Source: UBA9611 sp965237595
Lineage (GTDB): Bacteria > Chloroflexota > Dehalococcoidia > Lucifugimonadales > UBA3495
Direction of reading: 5' to 3'
Assembly: GCA_965237595.1 (NCBI GenBank)
Contig: CBDEFY010000004.1
Location: 248,001 to 312,000, forward strand
DNA length: 64,000 nucleotides
Of the stretch, positions 34,580-44,005 are shown one piece after another. Within the stretch, counting starts at the first letter, position 1. Each line of letters opens with the position of its first letter. The notes beneath the pieces were generated by a model that worked only from the letters and a program-made list of their open reading frames with translations, did not search any database and was not told the DNA's origin. Both the position numbers and the translations under genes were made by a program.

Positions 34580-35224
34580 TCACCTCGATCCCACATTGAT
34601 TTGGCCGGCTAACCAGGTCCACAGTGTCCGTATCTCAGCGGCTGCCTGACTCTCCGGTTCGTACTCGCACACCCCCACCCCCATCTCCGATGAATCTTGG
34701 AGCGACACCCACCGGCTAATTCGAACCGGCGCCACAGAAAATTCCCCGGACTCCAGATCTTCCACTAAACCGTCCTGCCGCGCCCGTGACGGCCGCAGAT
34801 TGTTAGGGACGAACACCAACCGCCAGTTTCTGCTCTTAGCCATCCACCCCATGCGAGTCATAACCGTACGATCCTGTGCCGAGGTGCTGATCGGGGCGAT
34901 CAGCAAATCCATCCGATCCATGTACGCAGCCGAGAAGAATGTGTTGAATCCGGGGCAGTCGCATATGACCAAATCCACATCGTTCAGGCCGCTCATATCC
35001 AACTCATTCTCTGGAGGAGCGTCTATCCGCCGGGGCTCCGCCTCCCACAATGGTCGACCAGTCTCAGCCCGCCACATCGTGTGGTGCGTGGCCGACTGCT
35101 CTGGGTCCAGGTCCCACATCATCACCCGGAGGCCCGCATCTTGGGCGCGCTCAGCCATCTGGAAAGCCAGAAGAGTCTTTCCAGAGCCTCCCTTGAATCC
35201 AACAAAACCGACGATGGGTGGCAT
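34580..35224 (-). CDS. ParA-family partition ATPase
   Basis: 214 codons. Deviant Walker A FVGFKGGSGKTLLAFQMA (residues ~7-24), MMWDLDPEQSATHH (switch region), DVDLVICDCPGFNTFF (Walker B) and LIAPISTSAQDRTVM. Size fits small ParA proteins of type Ib partition. It moves DNA together with the RHH partner encoded 2 bp downstream, and indicates that this segment came from a plasmid or integrative element. Confidence 0.88.
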   Translation of the reverse strand: MPPIVGFVGFKGGSGKTLLAFQMAERAQDAGLRVMMWDLDPEQSATHHTMWRAETGRPLWEAEPRRIDAPPENELDMSGLNDVDLVICDCPGFNTFFSAAYMDRMDLLIAPISTSAQDRTVMTRMGWMAKSRNWRLVFVPNNLRPSRARQDGLVEDLESGEFSVAPVRISRWVSLQDSSEMGVGVCEYEPESQAAAEIRTLWTWLAGQINVGSR

Positions 35225-35235
35225 GACGACGCCTC

Positions 35236-35320
35236 AAACTGGGATATTGGCAAATGATAGCATTGCAATATTGGAATACGACGATGCGTTCCTACACCAG
35301 TTTCAGCGAGTTCACCGCGA
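35236..35320. repeat. Partition-type AT-rich repeat, copy 1
   Basis: Directly upstream of parA: ATATTGGCAA (35244-35253) and CAATATTGG (35266-35274), followed by TACACCAGTTTC...GAGTTCACCGC. The same sequence of words recurs around 36410-36485 and partly at 36873-36910. Candidate centromere and operator. Confidence 0.5.
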
Positions 35321-35455
35321 TTAACCACCAAGTACCGTAATGGGGAAAGTTGATCCCCACCCCTCAAGTAGCACAACCCCTGGGTCCACTGAGGCACTGA
35401 CCTTGTTCGGCATATCAGCCCTTAGCCGGCACGAGAAAAGTGGCCAGGACCACGA

Positions 35456-35730
35456 TTACCTCGCAGCCGCGTCCACGCCTCTCAGATACAGTGTTTCCAG
35501 GCCAAGAAGCCCGTCGAAGGCGACAGCAGAAGAGATGGACTCCAAGTAGTCCAGGTCCAGCGCCTGAGGTTGGCCATCGCTGTGAAGGCCCCAGACATAA
35601 ACACCCGGCCGCTGACCCCCAATGCCCGCAGACATTGGGGGTCACCGCCGGTGATGGACTGCCACGATGGGATTCTCAGGGTCTCGATGATCTGATATCG
35701 GTCCTCGGGGACAGCATCCACAGATACCAA
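35456..35730 (-). pseudogene. Hypothetical gene with one frameshift
   Basis: VSVDAVPEDRYQIIETLRIPSWQSITGGDPQCLRALGVSG is followed, in another frame, by VYVWGLHSDGQPQALDLDYLESISSAVAFDGLLGLETLYLRG and stop. Both halves have normal protein composition and meet near 35600, suggesting one indel. Not recognised. Confidence 0.45.
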
Positions 35731-35917
35731 CCCAACCGTCAGATATCGAGGCTACCTGAGCGACGTCGCCGGCGACTTCCGTCTCCATCAGGGACCCGCG
35801 GCGGTGGCCAGCGTCGACGTGACTCCGGCCGGGGAAACGAGCAGGTGGCGAGATACAGCAGCGCAGCTTCTCGGGCCGGGTGGATCAGGAGGATTGCATT
35901 TGGGAGGTCATGTTGGG

Positions 35918-36202
35918 TCACGGTGACACCCGCGTGGGGCTCTGCAGACGGTCCATAACCCAGGTCAGCCCATCCATCGCGTTGCAGTGATCCGCCCAAC
36001 CGTCGAGGAGTTCATCAAGACCGCTGTACCATCTGTCCCTCGAGTCGACCGGCCCATCGGGTGGGAATGTGCCCAGGAGGAATACAGGGCCCGCGCCTAC
36101 CAGGTAGACCGCGTAGATCTCCCCGGTGGTCCGGATGTAGAAGACACGCCAGGTGTGGCGCCAGGGTTGAAGATGCCAGCGAACCCCGTAGTCAGACTCC
36201 AC
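35918..36202 (-). CDS. Hypothetical protein of the partition module
   Basis: 94 codons from GTG 36202: SDYGVRWHLQPWRHTWRVFYIRTTGEIYAVYLVGAGPVFLLGTFPPD, then WYSGLDELLDGWADHC. The frame stays open upstream to about 36270 and reads KTWEAFYADNPAQQSS, so the real start may be further upstream or lost. Beta-rich N-terminal half, helical C-terminal half; not recognised. Confidence 0.5.
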   Translation of the reverse strand: MESDYGVRWHLQPWRHTWRVFYIRTTGEIYAVYLVGAGPVFLLGTFPPDGPVDSRDRWYSGLDELLDGWADHCNAMDGLTWVMDRLQSPTRVSP

Positions 36203-36409
36203 GCTGCTCTGCTGAGCCGGGTTATCAGCGTAAAATGCCTCCCAGGTCTTTAAACATTCAGACCCACCTCCAACTGCGCTTCCAGCCGCTTTATGGACTT
36301 GCCCTATTCATCGGTCTGACCGGTGGTCGGCACTCGCATTGATTCTTGAACGGACGATACGTTCGGAGACCCGCTGGAATCCACAGCTCCCTTCATACGA
36401 CATCCCATA

Positions 36410-36485
36410 ACTGTAATGTTGCGATATTACAAAATTACAATTTGCCAATACGTTGATACACCAATCCTGGCAAGTTCACCGCAAC
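36410..36485. repeat. Partition-type AT-rich repeat, copy 2
   Basis: ACTGTAATGTTGCGATATTAC, TTTGCCAATACG and then TACACCAATCCTGGCAAGTTCACCGC, matching the order of words in copy 1 upstream of parA. Confidence 0.5.
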
Positions 36486-36872
36486 CATCACGAGGCAGGA
36501 ACAAATCTGGCTGCAGTCATTTAATGTGAGGCACTACCTCAACCCCGACGGCGGACAGGCCATTGTCGCCGGCAAAGGGCTGCCAGGGAGCTATTGAGGC
36601 CCCCGGGGATCACTCAGGTACACCCATGGCTGATGCCCGACCAACGGGCCGCTACAGGTCCTCCGGGGTTTCGTAAATCTGCTTGGTCAAGGGCGCCAAC
36701 CGCCCGAACAGGTCGTCAACGGTGAGGGAGCACCGAGGCCGCACCGGGACTCGTCCGGCCCCAAGGTGTTACTAATCGGGAAATTCCGTTCCCTTGCGGG
36801 TGGCAGTCGGACCAGCTGACTTCGATAGCATTTTACCCCTGCATACCCTGACCCAAGCGGCAAGCTTTCGAC
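36486..36872. other. Gene-free stretch between repeats
   Basis: No gene supported. It sits between repeat copies 2 and 3, so it may belong to a partition or replication-origin region. Confidence 0.35.
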
Positions 36873-36910
36873 ACTGTAATACTACAATATGGCAACGTGC
36901 CAATATGTCA
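36873..36910. repeat. Partition-type AT-rich repeat, copy 3
   Basis: ACTGTAATACTACAATAT, then GGCAACGTGCCAATATG; contains the imperfect inverted pair CAATATGGCA / TGCCAATATG. Shares ACTGTAAT and the TGCCAATA core with copy 2. Confidence 0.5.
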
Positions 36911-37163
36911 GTTGGAACAGGATGGGCCGTCACCAACCCCCAAGGGACTACTCGGCCCACTCCGATATCGAGTCCTCCGAGCCCACCACCAAGGAGCCCG
37001 TCGCACTCCCTACCGATCCCCGGCCACCACCACTTGCTCGGAACATCTCGGGGGACGCTATTAACGTCGCCGTCACCGCCGACCTGACCCCATCCTTGAC
37101 ACCCCATACCCCCTGTGTGTACATTGCACACAATAGCCAGGATACATAGGCAGGGATACGACG

Positions 37164-37400
37164 ATGGTTCACTACCATATTTGGACATTTCGGAACCGCC
37201 GAATGGGCACCGGTGTCGTTGCAACCATGCTGACCCTCCCCGAGGTCTTCAAGCACCGGGAGCAGGCTTACCGGGAACGGGCCAGAATCTGCGCCCGAGA
37301 TGGTATCCATAAAGGACTGGTTCAGGTCAAGCAGTGTCGAGGCATGGGAGATCGATGTTCGGAGGTTACACCCGACGCCCGAGTGACCAGTAATGCCTGA
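37164..37400 (+). CDS. Small hypothetical protein upstream of primase
   Basis: 78 codons, MVHYHIWTFRNRRMGTGVVATMLTLPEVFKHREQAYRERARICARDG. Overlaps the primase start by 8 bp. Weak ribosome-binding site. Possibly an accessory replication protein; not recognised. Confidence 0.45.
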   Translation: MVHYHIWTFRNRRMGTGVVATMLTLPEVFKHREQAYRERARICARDGIHKGLVQVKQCRGMGDRCSEVTPDARVTSNA

Positions 37401-38517
37401 CTGGCCTACCCTCGCGCAGACCGTCGCCCTGGAATTGCTAGGACAGCCCCAAGTCCGGACCCGCCGGGAATGGCGTTGGGGTCGGCGTGGGAGTTTCTGC
37501 CTGATATTGGACACAGGGAGCTGGCGGGACTTCGAGGCCGGCACATCCGGGGGTGTCCTGGACATGGTCTCACAAATCGCCAATGTGCCCCGCACCTCAG
37601 CCTGGGAGTGGCTCCTAGAACGGGGCCACGTGGACCTACATGGCTCTGCCACAGCCATTTTAAATCCCCCTCCACAATCGCGGCACAACCCTCCGCAATC
37701 AACCCCTGGGAAAGCTTTGAGAAACGATCCCCGCCGGCACCGGTGGGCCCTTGAGACCTGGGAGAATACCCAGGAGATTCCATCCAATGCCAACCATCCG
37801 GCCCGACGTTGGATGGCGTTTCGGAACCTCTGGAGACCGGAGATACCCGTCCCCGGTCCATTAAGGTGGCTCCCCGCTGATCGTCACGGGAACCGGACCG
37901 GGCACACTGGGGCTGGAAGCATAGTCGCCCTGGCCTCTCCACCTGCAACCTGGTCAGATGCATGGCCCCAACTGCCGACGCCGCGAGCTGTGCAATTGAT
38001 AGCGGTCCATCAGGACGGCAGGCCTGCAAGCATCGAGACCGCCTCCGGAGAGTTGGGCAAACAGACCCGAGGCCTACCATCCGGCACGGCTGTGATCCTG
38101 GGCAACCCAAAGATCGGAGACGCTCAGGGTGAAGTGAGGGTTTGCGAAGGGGTGGCCGACGCGCTCGCACTTTCCAGTCGGTACAAGGGTCCGGCGGTGG
38201 CGGTTCTGGGAACCGGGGGAATGAGATCGAGAGAATTGTCCGAGTGGTTGGCTACCACCGTCCCAGGCGTCATTATCCACGCCGACGCTGACATCCCGGG
38301 ACGAGCTGCCGGCGAGTTGCGCCGAATGGTCCAAGAGGCCGGAGGAAAATGCATGGCCTTCCTGCCCAGTATAGGCAAAGACCCCGCCGAGGCTGCTGCC
38401 GCAAAGCCCTTTGAGGAACTGCCCCGAGACTGGCGCAGCTACGCCCAGACCCTCGAGGAAATCAATAATTGGCCACCCTGGGAGATTGCCAGGGCAGCGA
38501 CCACCGCGATTTTATGA
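37393..38517 (+). CDS. TOPRIM-domain primase-like protein
   Basis: 374 codons. The N-terminal part resembles the zinc-binding/recognition region of phage primases but lacks an obvious Cys cluster (RREWRWGRRGSFCLILDTGSWRDFEAGTSGGVLDMV). The TOPRIM core is clear: GEVRVCEGVADALALSSRYKGPAVAVLGTGG (Glu of motif 1), then PGVIIHADADIPGRAAGELRRMVQEAGG (the DAD motif). It makes primers for replication of the host element. Located downstream of the ParA module and AT-rich repeats, completing a plasmid-like replication and partition unit. Confidence 0.75.
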   Translation: MPDWPTLAQTVALELLGQPQVRTRREWRWGRRGSFCLILDTGSWRDFEAGTSGGVLDMVSQIANVPRTSAWEWLLERGHVDLHGSATAILNPPPQSRHNPPQSTPGKALRNDPRRHRWALETWENTQEIPSNANHPARRWMAFRNLWRPEIPVPGPLRWLPADRHGNRTGHTGAGSIVALASPPATWSDAWPQLPTPRAVQLIAVHQDGRPASIETASGELGKQTRGLPSGTAVILGNPKIGDAQGEVRVCEGVADALALSSRYKGPAVAVLGTGGMRSRELSEWLATTVPGVIIHADADIPGRAAGELRRMVQEAGGKCMAFLPSIGKDPAEAAAAKPFEELPRDWRSYAQTLEEINNWPPWEIARAATTAIL

Positions 38518-38536
38518 ACCACTATGAGGGGACGTG

Positions 38537-38818
38537 ATGAGCACCGACGGACAACCTGCAGAGGATGGCAGACTGGCCGGGAATGAATTGCCCAGGGACG
38601 CCTTGGACCTGGCATCCGAGCTGAAGGCCTACCTGGGTGCCAATCCGCACGACAACACAGCCTTGGAAGCGATGAGGGACGTCCTGAGGGTCATCGAACA
38701 GGTGCAGGGAGACTCGCCGATCGAATGGTCCACATGGACGGCCCACCCCGAGGAACCGTCACCCCGACGGTGGCTGGTACAGAAAACGTGGGGAATGACA
38801 TCGGCAGGCCTGTGGTAG
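38537..38818 (+). CDS. Small hypothetical protein downstream of primase
   Basis: 93 codons from MSTDGQPAED with GAGGGG 6 bases upstream. Helical acidic middle (LPRDALDLASELKAYLGANPHDNTALEAMRDVLRVIEQV). Same strand, 19 bp after the primase; probably co-transcribed. Not recognised. Confidence 0.5.
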   Translation: MSTDGQPAEDGRLAGNELPRDALDLASELKAYLGANPHDNTALEAMRDVLRVIEQVQGDSPIEWSTWTAHPEEPSPRRWLVQKTWGMTSAGLW

Positions 38819-39126
38819 CGGCGTCTCAATGACATTAGGCCCCGGAAAACGCGATTGAAGTGGGGGTGCAGGACGTGGCGGTTTTGCGGCTGTCAGAGGC
38901 ATCTTTGGCCCTCTGAGAGGCGTTGACGCAACCCTCGTCGAGGTCGTGGCGGGGTGACACGTCAACCACGTTGCGAGGTTTGATGTCGGGTCGCTCAGGG
39001 TCTCGAAGCCGGTCTCCCAAGGCCTCCAGCCCGGCACGGGTTCCCGGCGCGTCGGCGGGGACGGCGGCCCAGGTTGGCACATCGGATTGGCCGCCGATTG
39101 CAGTCAGGGGGGTGTATACGGAAATG
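38819..39126. other. Stretch without a supported gene
   Basis: A minus-strand frame with WAAVPADAPGTRAGLEALGDRLRDPERPDIKPRN has protein-like composition but no start, stop context or recognised family. I leave it unassigned. Confidence 0.3.
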
Positions 39127-39419
39127 TGTAAAAGGCGGAGTTAAAGTGGACCACCTGGACGGATTGACCGCCTGACATTGTGGCGGTTGAAAAATGTACC
39201 GTCCTGTGCCATCGATAGGTTCGAAGTCGTGCTTATGGGTGGTGGGATGGATGTACCAGGTGGACGTGTATCTACGGATCCGACGGGCGGTGATGGTGGA
39301 TGGGATGAGCATCCGGGAGGTCTCCCGGGTGTTCGGGTTGCACCGGGACACGGTGCGCAAGATTCTGGCCTACTCAGCGCCGCCGGGCTACCGGCGACAG
39401 ACTCCGCCCCGGCGTCCTA

Positions 39420-39440
39420 ACCCTTCGACAAGCTCAGGAG
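39420..39440. repeat. REP-like word inserted in istA
   Basis: CCCTTCGACAAGCTCAGGA, a word I know as widely dispersed in bacterial intergenic DNA, interrupts the codons after PPRRPN and shifts the frame relative to the homologous istA at 29731. Confidence 0.5.
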
Positions 39441-39641
39441 GAGCCCTTCACCGCCGTCATCGACCAAATCCTGGTAGACGACCTCAAGCGTCCCAGGAAG
39501 CAGCGCCACACAGCCCAGCGGATCTTCCAGCGGCTCAGGGACGAGCATGGGTTCGGCGGCCAGTACACCATAGTCAAGGACTACGTAAGGGAGCACCGCC
39601 GCCGGTCGCAGGAGATGTTCGTCCCTCTGTCTCATCCGCCG

Positions 39642-39671
39642 GGCCTCGCCAAAGTCGCACTGGGCGTGGCC
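39642..39671. other. 30-bp inversion within istA
   Basis: The segment starts and ends with GGCC. Its reverse complement encodes GHAQCDFGEA in frame, exactly what the homologous IstA at 30110 has. Flanking codons on both sides match without gap. A precise local inversion between palindromic GGCC ends. Confidence 0.85.
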
Positions 39672-40762
39672 CTGGTGATCATTGGCGGGGTGGAACAGAA
39701 AGCCCACTGCTTCGTCCTGGACCTGCCCCATAGCGACGGATGCTTCGTCAAGGCTTACCCGGCCGAGACCACCGAGGCCTTCCTGGACGGCCATGTCTCG
39801 GCCTTCGCATTCCTGGGCGGAGTGCCCCAGAGCATCCTGTACGACAACACCAAGCTGGCGGTGGCCAGGATCCTGGGGGATGGACGCCGTAAACGCACCC
39901 GGGCCTTCACGGAACTCCAGTCCCACTACCTGTTCTCGGACCGGTTCGGCCGTCCCGGCAAGGGCAACGACAAGGGGAAGGTCGAGGGGATGGTCGGCTA
40001 TATGCGGCGCAACTTCCTGGTGCCGGTCCCGTCCTTCGAGAGCTTTGAGGCGCTGAACGCCCACCTGGAGCGTCGCTGCCTGGCGCGGATGGATGCCAGG
40101 TTGAGGGGCCACTCAGAGAGCATAGGCCAGCGGATGGAACGGGACCTGGAGGCCCTGCTGCCTCTGCCGGCGGTGGCCTACGACGCCTGCGAGAAGCAGG
40201 CAGGCCGGGTGAGTTCGCTGTCGCTGGTGAGGTACAGGACCAACGATTACTCGGCCCCGGTGGCCTACGGGCACCGGGACGTTCTGGTAAAAGGCTACGT
40301 GGACCGGGTGGTCATCAGTTGCGGGTCCGAGGTCATCGCCCGCCATCACCGCTCCTACCAGCGAGATGATTTTGTGTTCGACCCCGTCCACTACCTGCCC
40401 CTGCTGGAGCAGAAGACGGCGGCCCTGGACCAGGCCGCTCCCCTGCAGGGATGGGACCTTCCCGAGGAGTTTGCCACGCTGCGCCGGTTGCTGGAGTCCC
40501 GCATGGGACGAAGGGGCAAGCGGGAGTTCGTCCAGGTACTGCGGCTATTCGAGCATTTTTCGCCTGGGGAGGTCCACGCCGCGGTTCGGGACGCCCTCCG
40601 TCTGGGGGCGTTGAGCTTCGACGCCGTGAAGCACCTGGTGCTCTGCCGTCTGGAGGGCCGGCCGCCCCGCCTCGACCTGGAGCTCTATCCCTACCTGCCC
40701 AGGGTGCGGGTCAGCATCACTTCCGCCGGGGATTACATGACATTGCTGTGGGGGAGGGCGGC

Positions 40763-41545
40763 ATGAACAGCCGGTCCACGCTGCTGCTGGAACACCATCT
40801 GAAGGAACTGAAGCTGCCCAGCTTCTTCCGGGAATACGGGAAGATGGCCGCCCAGTGCGCCGCCGAGGGAGTGGACCACCCAGGGTACCTGCTCAGGCTC
40901 GCCGAACCGGAACTCATCGACCGCCACCAGCGCATGGTGGAGCGGCGGATCCGGTCCGCCCGCTTCCCTGCCGTCAAGACCTTCGACACCTTCGACTTTA
41001 CGGCCATCCCGTCGGTGAACAAGGCGCTGGTGATGGAACTGGCCCGGTGCGAATACGTCCAAAACCGGGAGAACGTCATCGCCGTCGGCAACAGCGGCAC
41101 CGGCAAGACCCACGTGGCCCTGGGACTGGGCCTGGCCGCCTGCCAGCGGGGGATGTCCGTGGGCTTCACCACCGCCGCCGCCCTGGTCCACGAGTTGATG
41201 GAGGCCCGAGACGAGAGGCGTCTGCTTAATCTACAGAGACAACTTTCCCGCCTCAGCCTGCTGATCATCGACGAACTGGGCTTCGTGCCCCTGTCACCCA
41301 CCGGGGCGGAACTGCTCTTCGAGGTCTTCAGCCAGCGCTACGAGCGGGGCTCAATCCTGGTGACCACCAACCTTCCCTTCGACGAGTGGACCGAGGTCTT
41401 CGGGTCGGAGAGGCTCACCGGGGCCCTGCTGGACCGCCTCACCCACCACGTCCACATCCTGGAGATGAACGGCGAGAGCTACCGGCTCAAGCGTAGCAGA
41501 GAGGGAGTTGCCTCCCAAACTCAAGACAAGCCTCACGAAGAATAG
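40763..41545 (+). CDS. IS21 IstB helper ATPase
   Basis: 260 codons. IstB N-terminal helices (LLLEHHLKELKLPSFFREYGKMA), Walker A AVGNSGTGKTHVALGLGLAA (residues ~100-120), Walker B LSLLIIDELGFVPLSPTGAELLFEV and sensor region GSILVTTNLPFDEWTEVFGSERLTGALLDRLTHHVHIL. Ends SQTQDKPHEE. It is complete and could act with an IstA supplied elsewhere, since the local IstA is dead. Confidence 0.92.
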   Translation: MNSRSTLLLEHHLKELKLPSFFREYGKMAAQCAAEGVDHPGYLLRLAEPELIDRHQRMVERRIRSARFPAVKTFDTFDFTAIPSVNKALVMELARCEYVQNRENVIAVGNSGTGKTHVALGLGLAACQRGMSVGFTTAAALVHELMEARDERRLLNLQRQLSRLSLLIIDELGFVPLSPTGAELLFEVFSQRYERGSILVTTNLPFDEWTEVFGSERLTGALLDRLTHHVHILEMNGESYRLKRSREGVASQTQDKPHEE

Positions 41546-41814
41546 GTAGCATCAAGACCTTCCTGCCTGTCCTCTGCTGACCCACCCGTAAGCAGGCCAT
41601 TTCCCTCAACAAGTGGTGCGGACATTTATGCTGGCCAGTTAGCTCGGGCTTTTTCGCTGAACATGAACACACCAGGTGGTACAGTTTCACTCCGCCCCAG
41701 TGGCCCAACATGCCTCCGCCATTGACACCTAAGAAGTCTCTTCTGTGGATGGCACAGCCCAAGGGAATGACACGGCTACTGCCCAGAACACTCAACAACG
41801 AATCTAATTGGGGA

Positions 41815-42261
41815 TTCATTCGTGCCAGCCCCTGCAGGTTGTCCTGTTGGGTCAGAGTTTCAGTTTCAAAGCGGCTCACGGTGTTGGTGCTGGCGGCGTT
41901 CCGGTCTGATCCTTGCCAGCCCACGACGACTCTCATGGCTGGGTCTTGGGAAAGGCGTTCGGCATCATTGGTGTCATCGTAGCCGGCCAAGCGGCTGTAG
42001 ATGGACTGTCTGAGCAGCGGGACGAGGTGGTGTCGGATGTTGCGACCGGAGCGGCTTTCCTGGAGATAGTCGGCAGCAATATGGGTAAGGCCCAGGGCAT
42101 CATCCAGCTCTCGAATGGGCAAGAGTCCGGCATCGGAAGTGATGGTGGCACCGTGAAACTCCAGACGGACTTTGGGGTTGAACTGGAGCCGGAGAGGGGT
42201 TTTGTCGCCGTCACCCATCAGGTGCCTCCGGGGTTGTTACGCTATCTGAAGAATCTTACTC
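41815..42261 (-). pseudogene. IS1380 transposase 5' fragment
   Basis: Identical in protein to the first 135 residues of the transposase at 58721 (MGDGDKTPLRLQFNPKVRLEF through LQGLARMNPQ) plus its leader up to ...GAAGAATCTTAC. The left inverted repeat is missing; the 3' part is replaced by DNA running to the IS21 right end. Inserted in a DUF3800 gene. Confidence 0.9.
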
Positions 42262-42464
42262 CCTTCCCAACCACGATACTGCCCTTTGCCTCCGAAGAAA
42301 TCGTTTGAGTGGAACTCAGGAACTCCAAACTGACGCAAGACTTGTTGCCACCCAGACCTAGCGGTTTGCCAGTCCTGTGTTGTCCCTACAAAGCCACCCA
42401 TCAGGAAGTACTCGGCTTCTCCATCAAGTCCGCTCTCATCCCCGTAGGCGATAATTCGTGTCAC
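42262..42464 (-). pseudogene. DUF3800 protein, N-terminal fragment
   Basis: VTRIIAYGDESGLDGEAEYFLMGGFVGTTQDWQTARSGWQQVLRQFGVPEFHSNDFFGGKG: the DESG motif followed by a GGF strand and EFHSNDF are the DUF3800 signature (RNase H-like fold, common in defence and mobile contexts). About 67 codons remain before the IS1380 fragment interrupts the gene. Confidence 0.75.
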
Positions 42465-42781
42465 AGGAACCCTAGCCTCTTGACCGGTATTTCCCATATT
42501 GGGAGTCTTCAGCCTCAAAGGGCAGCCCGAACGAGATGCTAGCATCATAGTCAGAGCCTGCAAGGCCAGTCAATTGAGTCCTATAGCTGTTGCTCCTCCA
42601 GAGTCAAGTGAATTCGTTAGGCGTCTGGGGATTCCAGCGTCTCCCCCTTCGGCATCCGGTAGCCGACGCGAGGCTCGGTGAGGATGTAGGTTTGGCGCTT
42701 TCGCATAATTCGGCCCTTTCCCTGTACAATACTGCGGGACCGCCTCAAAGGAACAAAGCCAGCTTAACCTGGGAGGATACC
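42465..42781. other. Intergenic region leading to IS630
   Basis: No gene recognised. Holds the orphaned leader of the HEPN-type gene copy 2: TACAAT near 42725 could be its -10, and GGGAGG at 42771-42776 is its ribosome-binding site, now cut from the start codon by IS630. Confidence 0.45.
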
Positions 42782-44004
42782 TAGTACTCAGTCAACTTGG
42801 TTTTGGGATTTGTTTAAGAAAGGGGCCAATTGAGCTATCCTGCCTGGTGGGAAGTGTTGATGGCGGGGGTGGTGATGGTCAGGGACAAATACGCGGTGCG
42901 GCTGGCACAGGAACAACGGGAAGAGCTCCAGCGACTGATCCGGGTTGGCAAAAACTCAGCCCGAGTGACCGCTAGAGCGCGGATTCTCCTAAAGAGCGAC
43001 GACGGTTGGGCGGCACCCCAAGTGGCCGAAGCTTTGGATGTGGCCCTGAGCACCGTATACCGGGTCAAGCAGCGCTTTGCCGAAGAAGGGTTGGAGAGGG
43101 TTTTGCAGGACCGTCCCCAGGCCAACCGGCCCCGGAAGTTGGACGACCGGGGCGAAGCCCACCTGATTGCTTTGGCCTGCAGCCCGCCGCCGGAAGGGCA
43201 TGACCACTGGACCCTGCGTCTGCTGGCCGGGAAGGTGGTCGAGTTGGGGCTGACGCCCTCCATGTCCCACGAGGGGGTGCGCAAGCGTCTCAAAAAAACG
43301 CCCTCAAGCCGTGGCAGAAGAAGGAGTGGTGCATTCCCAAGGTGAGCGCGGAATTTGTGGCTAACATGGAGGATGTCCTGGATCTCTACGCCGAACCCTA
43401 TGATCCCCAACGTCCGGTGGTTTGCTTTGACGAGACATCCACCCAGTTGTTGGCGGAGACCCAGCCCGCTCTGCCGCCCCGGCCGGGACTTCCGCTGCGG
43501 CAGGACTACGAATACCGGCGGGAGGGTACCCGCAACCTGTTCTTGGCCTGCGAGCCCTTGGCGGGTTGGCGAGGGGTGGCGGTCACGGAGCGGCGCACGA
43601 TGCAAGACTTCGCCCGCCGGATGCGCTGGCTGGCGGATGAAGCCTACCCGGAAGCCGAGGTGGTAAGGGTTGTCTTGGACAATCTGAATACCCATCGCCG
43701 GGCATCGCTGTACGAGACTTTCCCGGCTGAGGAAGCCCGGAGGATTGCCAGGCGGCTGGAGTTTCATTACACGCCCAAGCACGGGAGTTGGTTGAACATG
43801 GCGGAGATCGAGTTCAGCGTCCTGTCCCGCTCCTGCCTGAAGCAGCGGCTCTCCGGCGAGGAGGCCCTCAGGAGGGAAGTCGATGCTCTGGTCAAGGAGC
43901 GCAACGCCGCCAGAGCCACCATCAACTGGCGGTTCAACACCCGGGACGCACGAACCAAACTTCACCGCCTTTACCCTTCCGATTTTACGGTTGACTGAGT
44001 ACTA
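42782..44004 (+). mobile_element. IS630-family element
   Basis: Inverted ends TAGTACTCAGTCAA and TTGACTGAGTACTA; both junctions read CTAG, consistent with the TA target duplication of IS630/Tc1 elements. Contains a transposase in two frames joined at an A7 tract. Inserted between the ribosome-binding site and GTG of the following gene. Confidence 0.88.
42860..43998 (+). CDS. IS630 transposase with A7 frameshift site
   Basis: The upstream frame encodes the HTH part (GKNSARVTARARILLKSDDGWAAPQVAEALDVALSTVYRVKQRF) to RLKK at the heptamer A7 (43292-43298). The -1 frame continues NALKPWQKKEWCIPKVSAEFVANMEDVLDLY and the DDE core: PVVCFDETSTQLL (Asp), VRVVLDNLNTHRRA (Asp), WLNMAEIEFSVLSRSCL (Glu). 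Such an A7 -1 slip is a known way for IS630 elements to make full transposase, so the gene is likely functional rather than broken. Confidence 0.85.
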
Positions 44005-44005
44005 G

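Larger units (their letters stand above)
39251..40766 (+). pseudogene. IS21 IstA transposase, two lesions
   Basis: HTH VDGMSIREVSRVFGLHRDTVRKILAYSAPPGYRRQ is intact. Then a short foreign insert at 39420 shifts the frame, and the native frame resumes before 39615. Within the DDE core a 30-bp inversion (39642-39671) replaces GHAQCDFGEA with GLAKVALGVA, deleting the first catalytic Asp. The second Asp (ILYDNTKLAVARIL), Glu (DKGKVEGMVGYMRRNFL) and the whole C-terminus are preserved. The ATGA overlap with istB is intact. Confidence 0.88.
39127..41727 (+). mobile_element. IS21-family element, 2601 bp, istA disrupted, istB intact
   Basis: Ends share the pattern TGT-N4-GGCGGAG: TGTAAAAGGCGGAG at the left and, reading inward, TGTCAATGGCGGAG from 41727. 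A second inner repeat GGCGGAGTxAAAxTG...ACCACCTGG occurs near both ends, as is usual for IS21. Contains istA and istB overlapping by ATGA. No clear target duplication is visible. Confidence 0.8.

Noticed and set aside
39417..40112. Minus-strand frame containing GHAQCDFGEA inside istA
   Set aside because: Not a gene: the motif appears on this strand only because of the 30-bp inversion in istA.
43292..43298. Frameshift in IS630 transposase as pseudogene lesion
   Set aside because: The shift lies on an A7 slippery heptamer and the downstream frame is -1, as in IS630 elements using programmed frameshifting; treated as functional.
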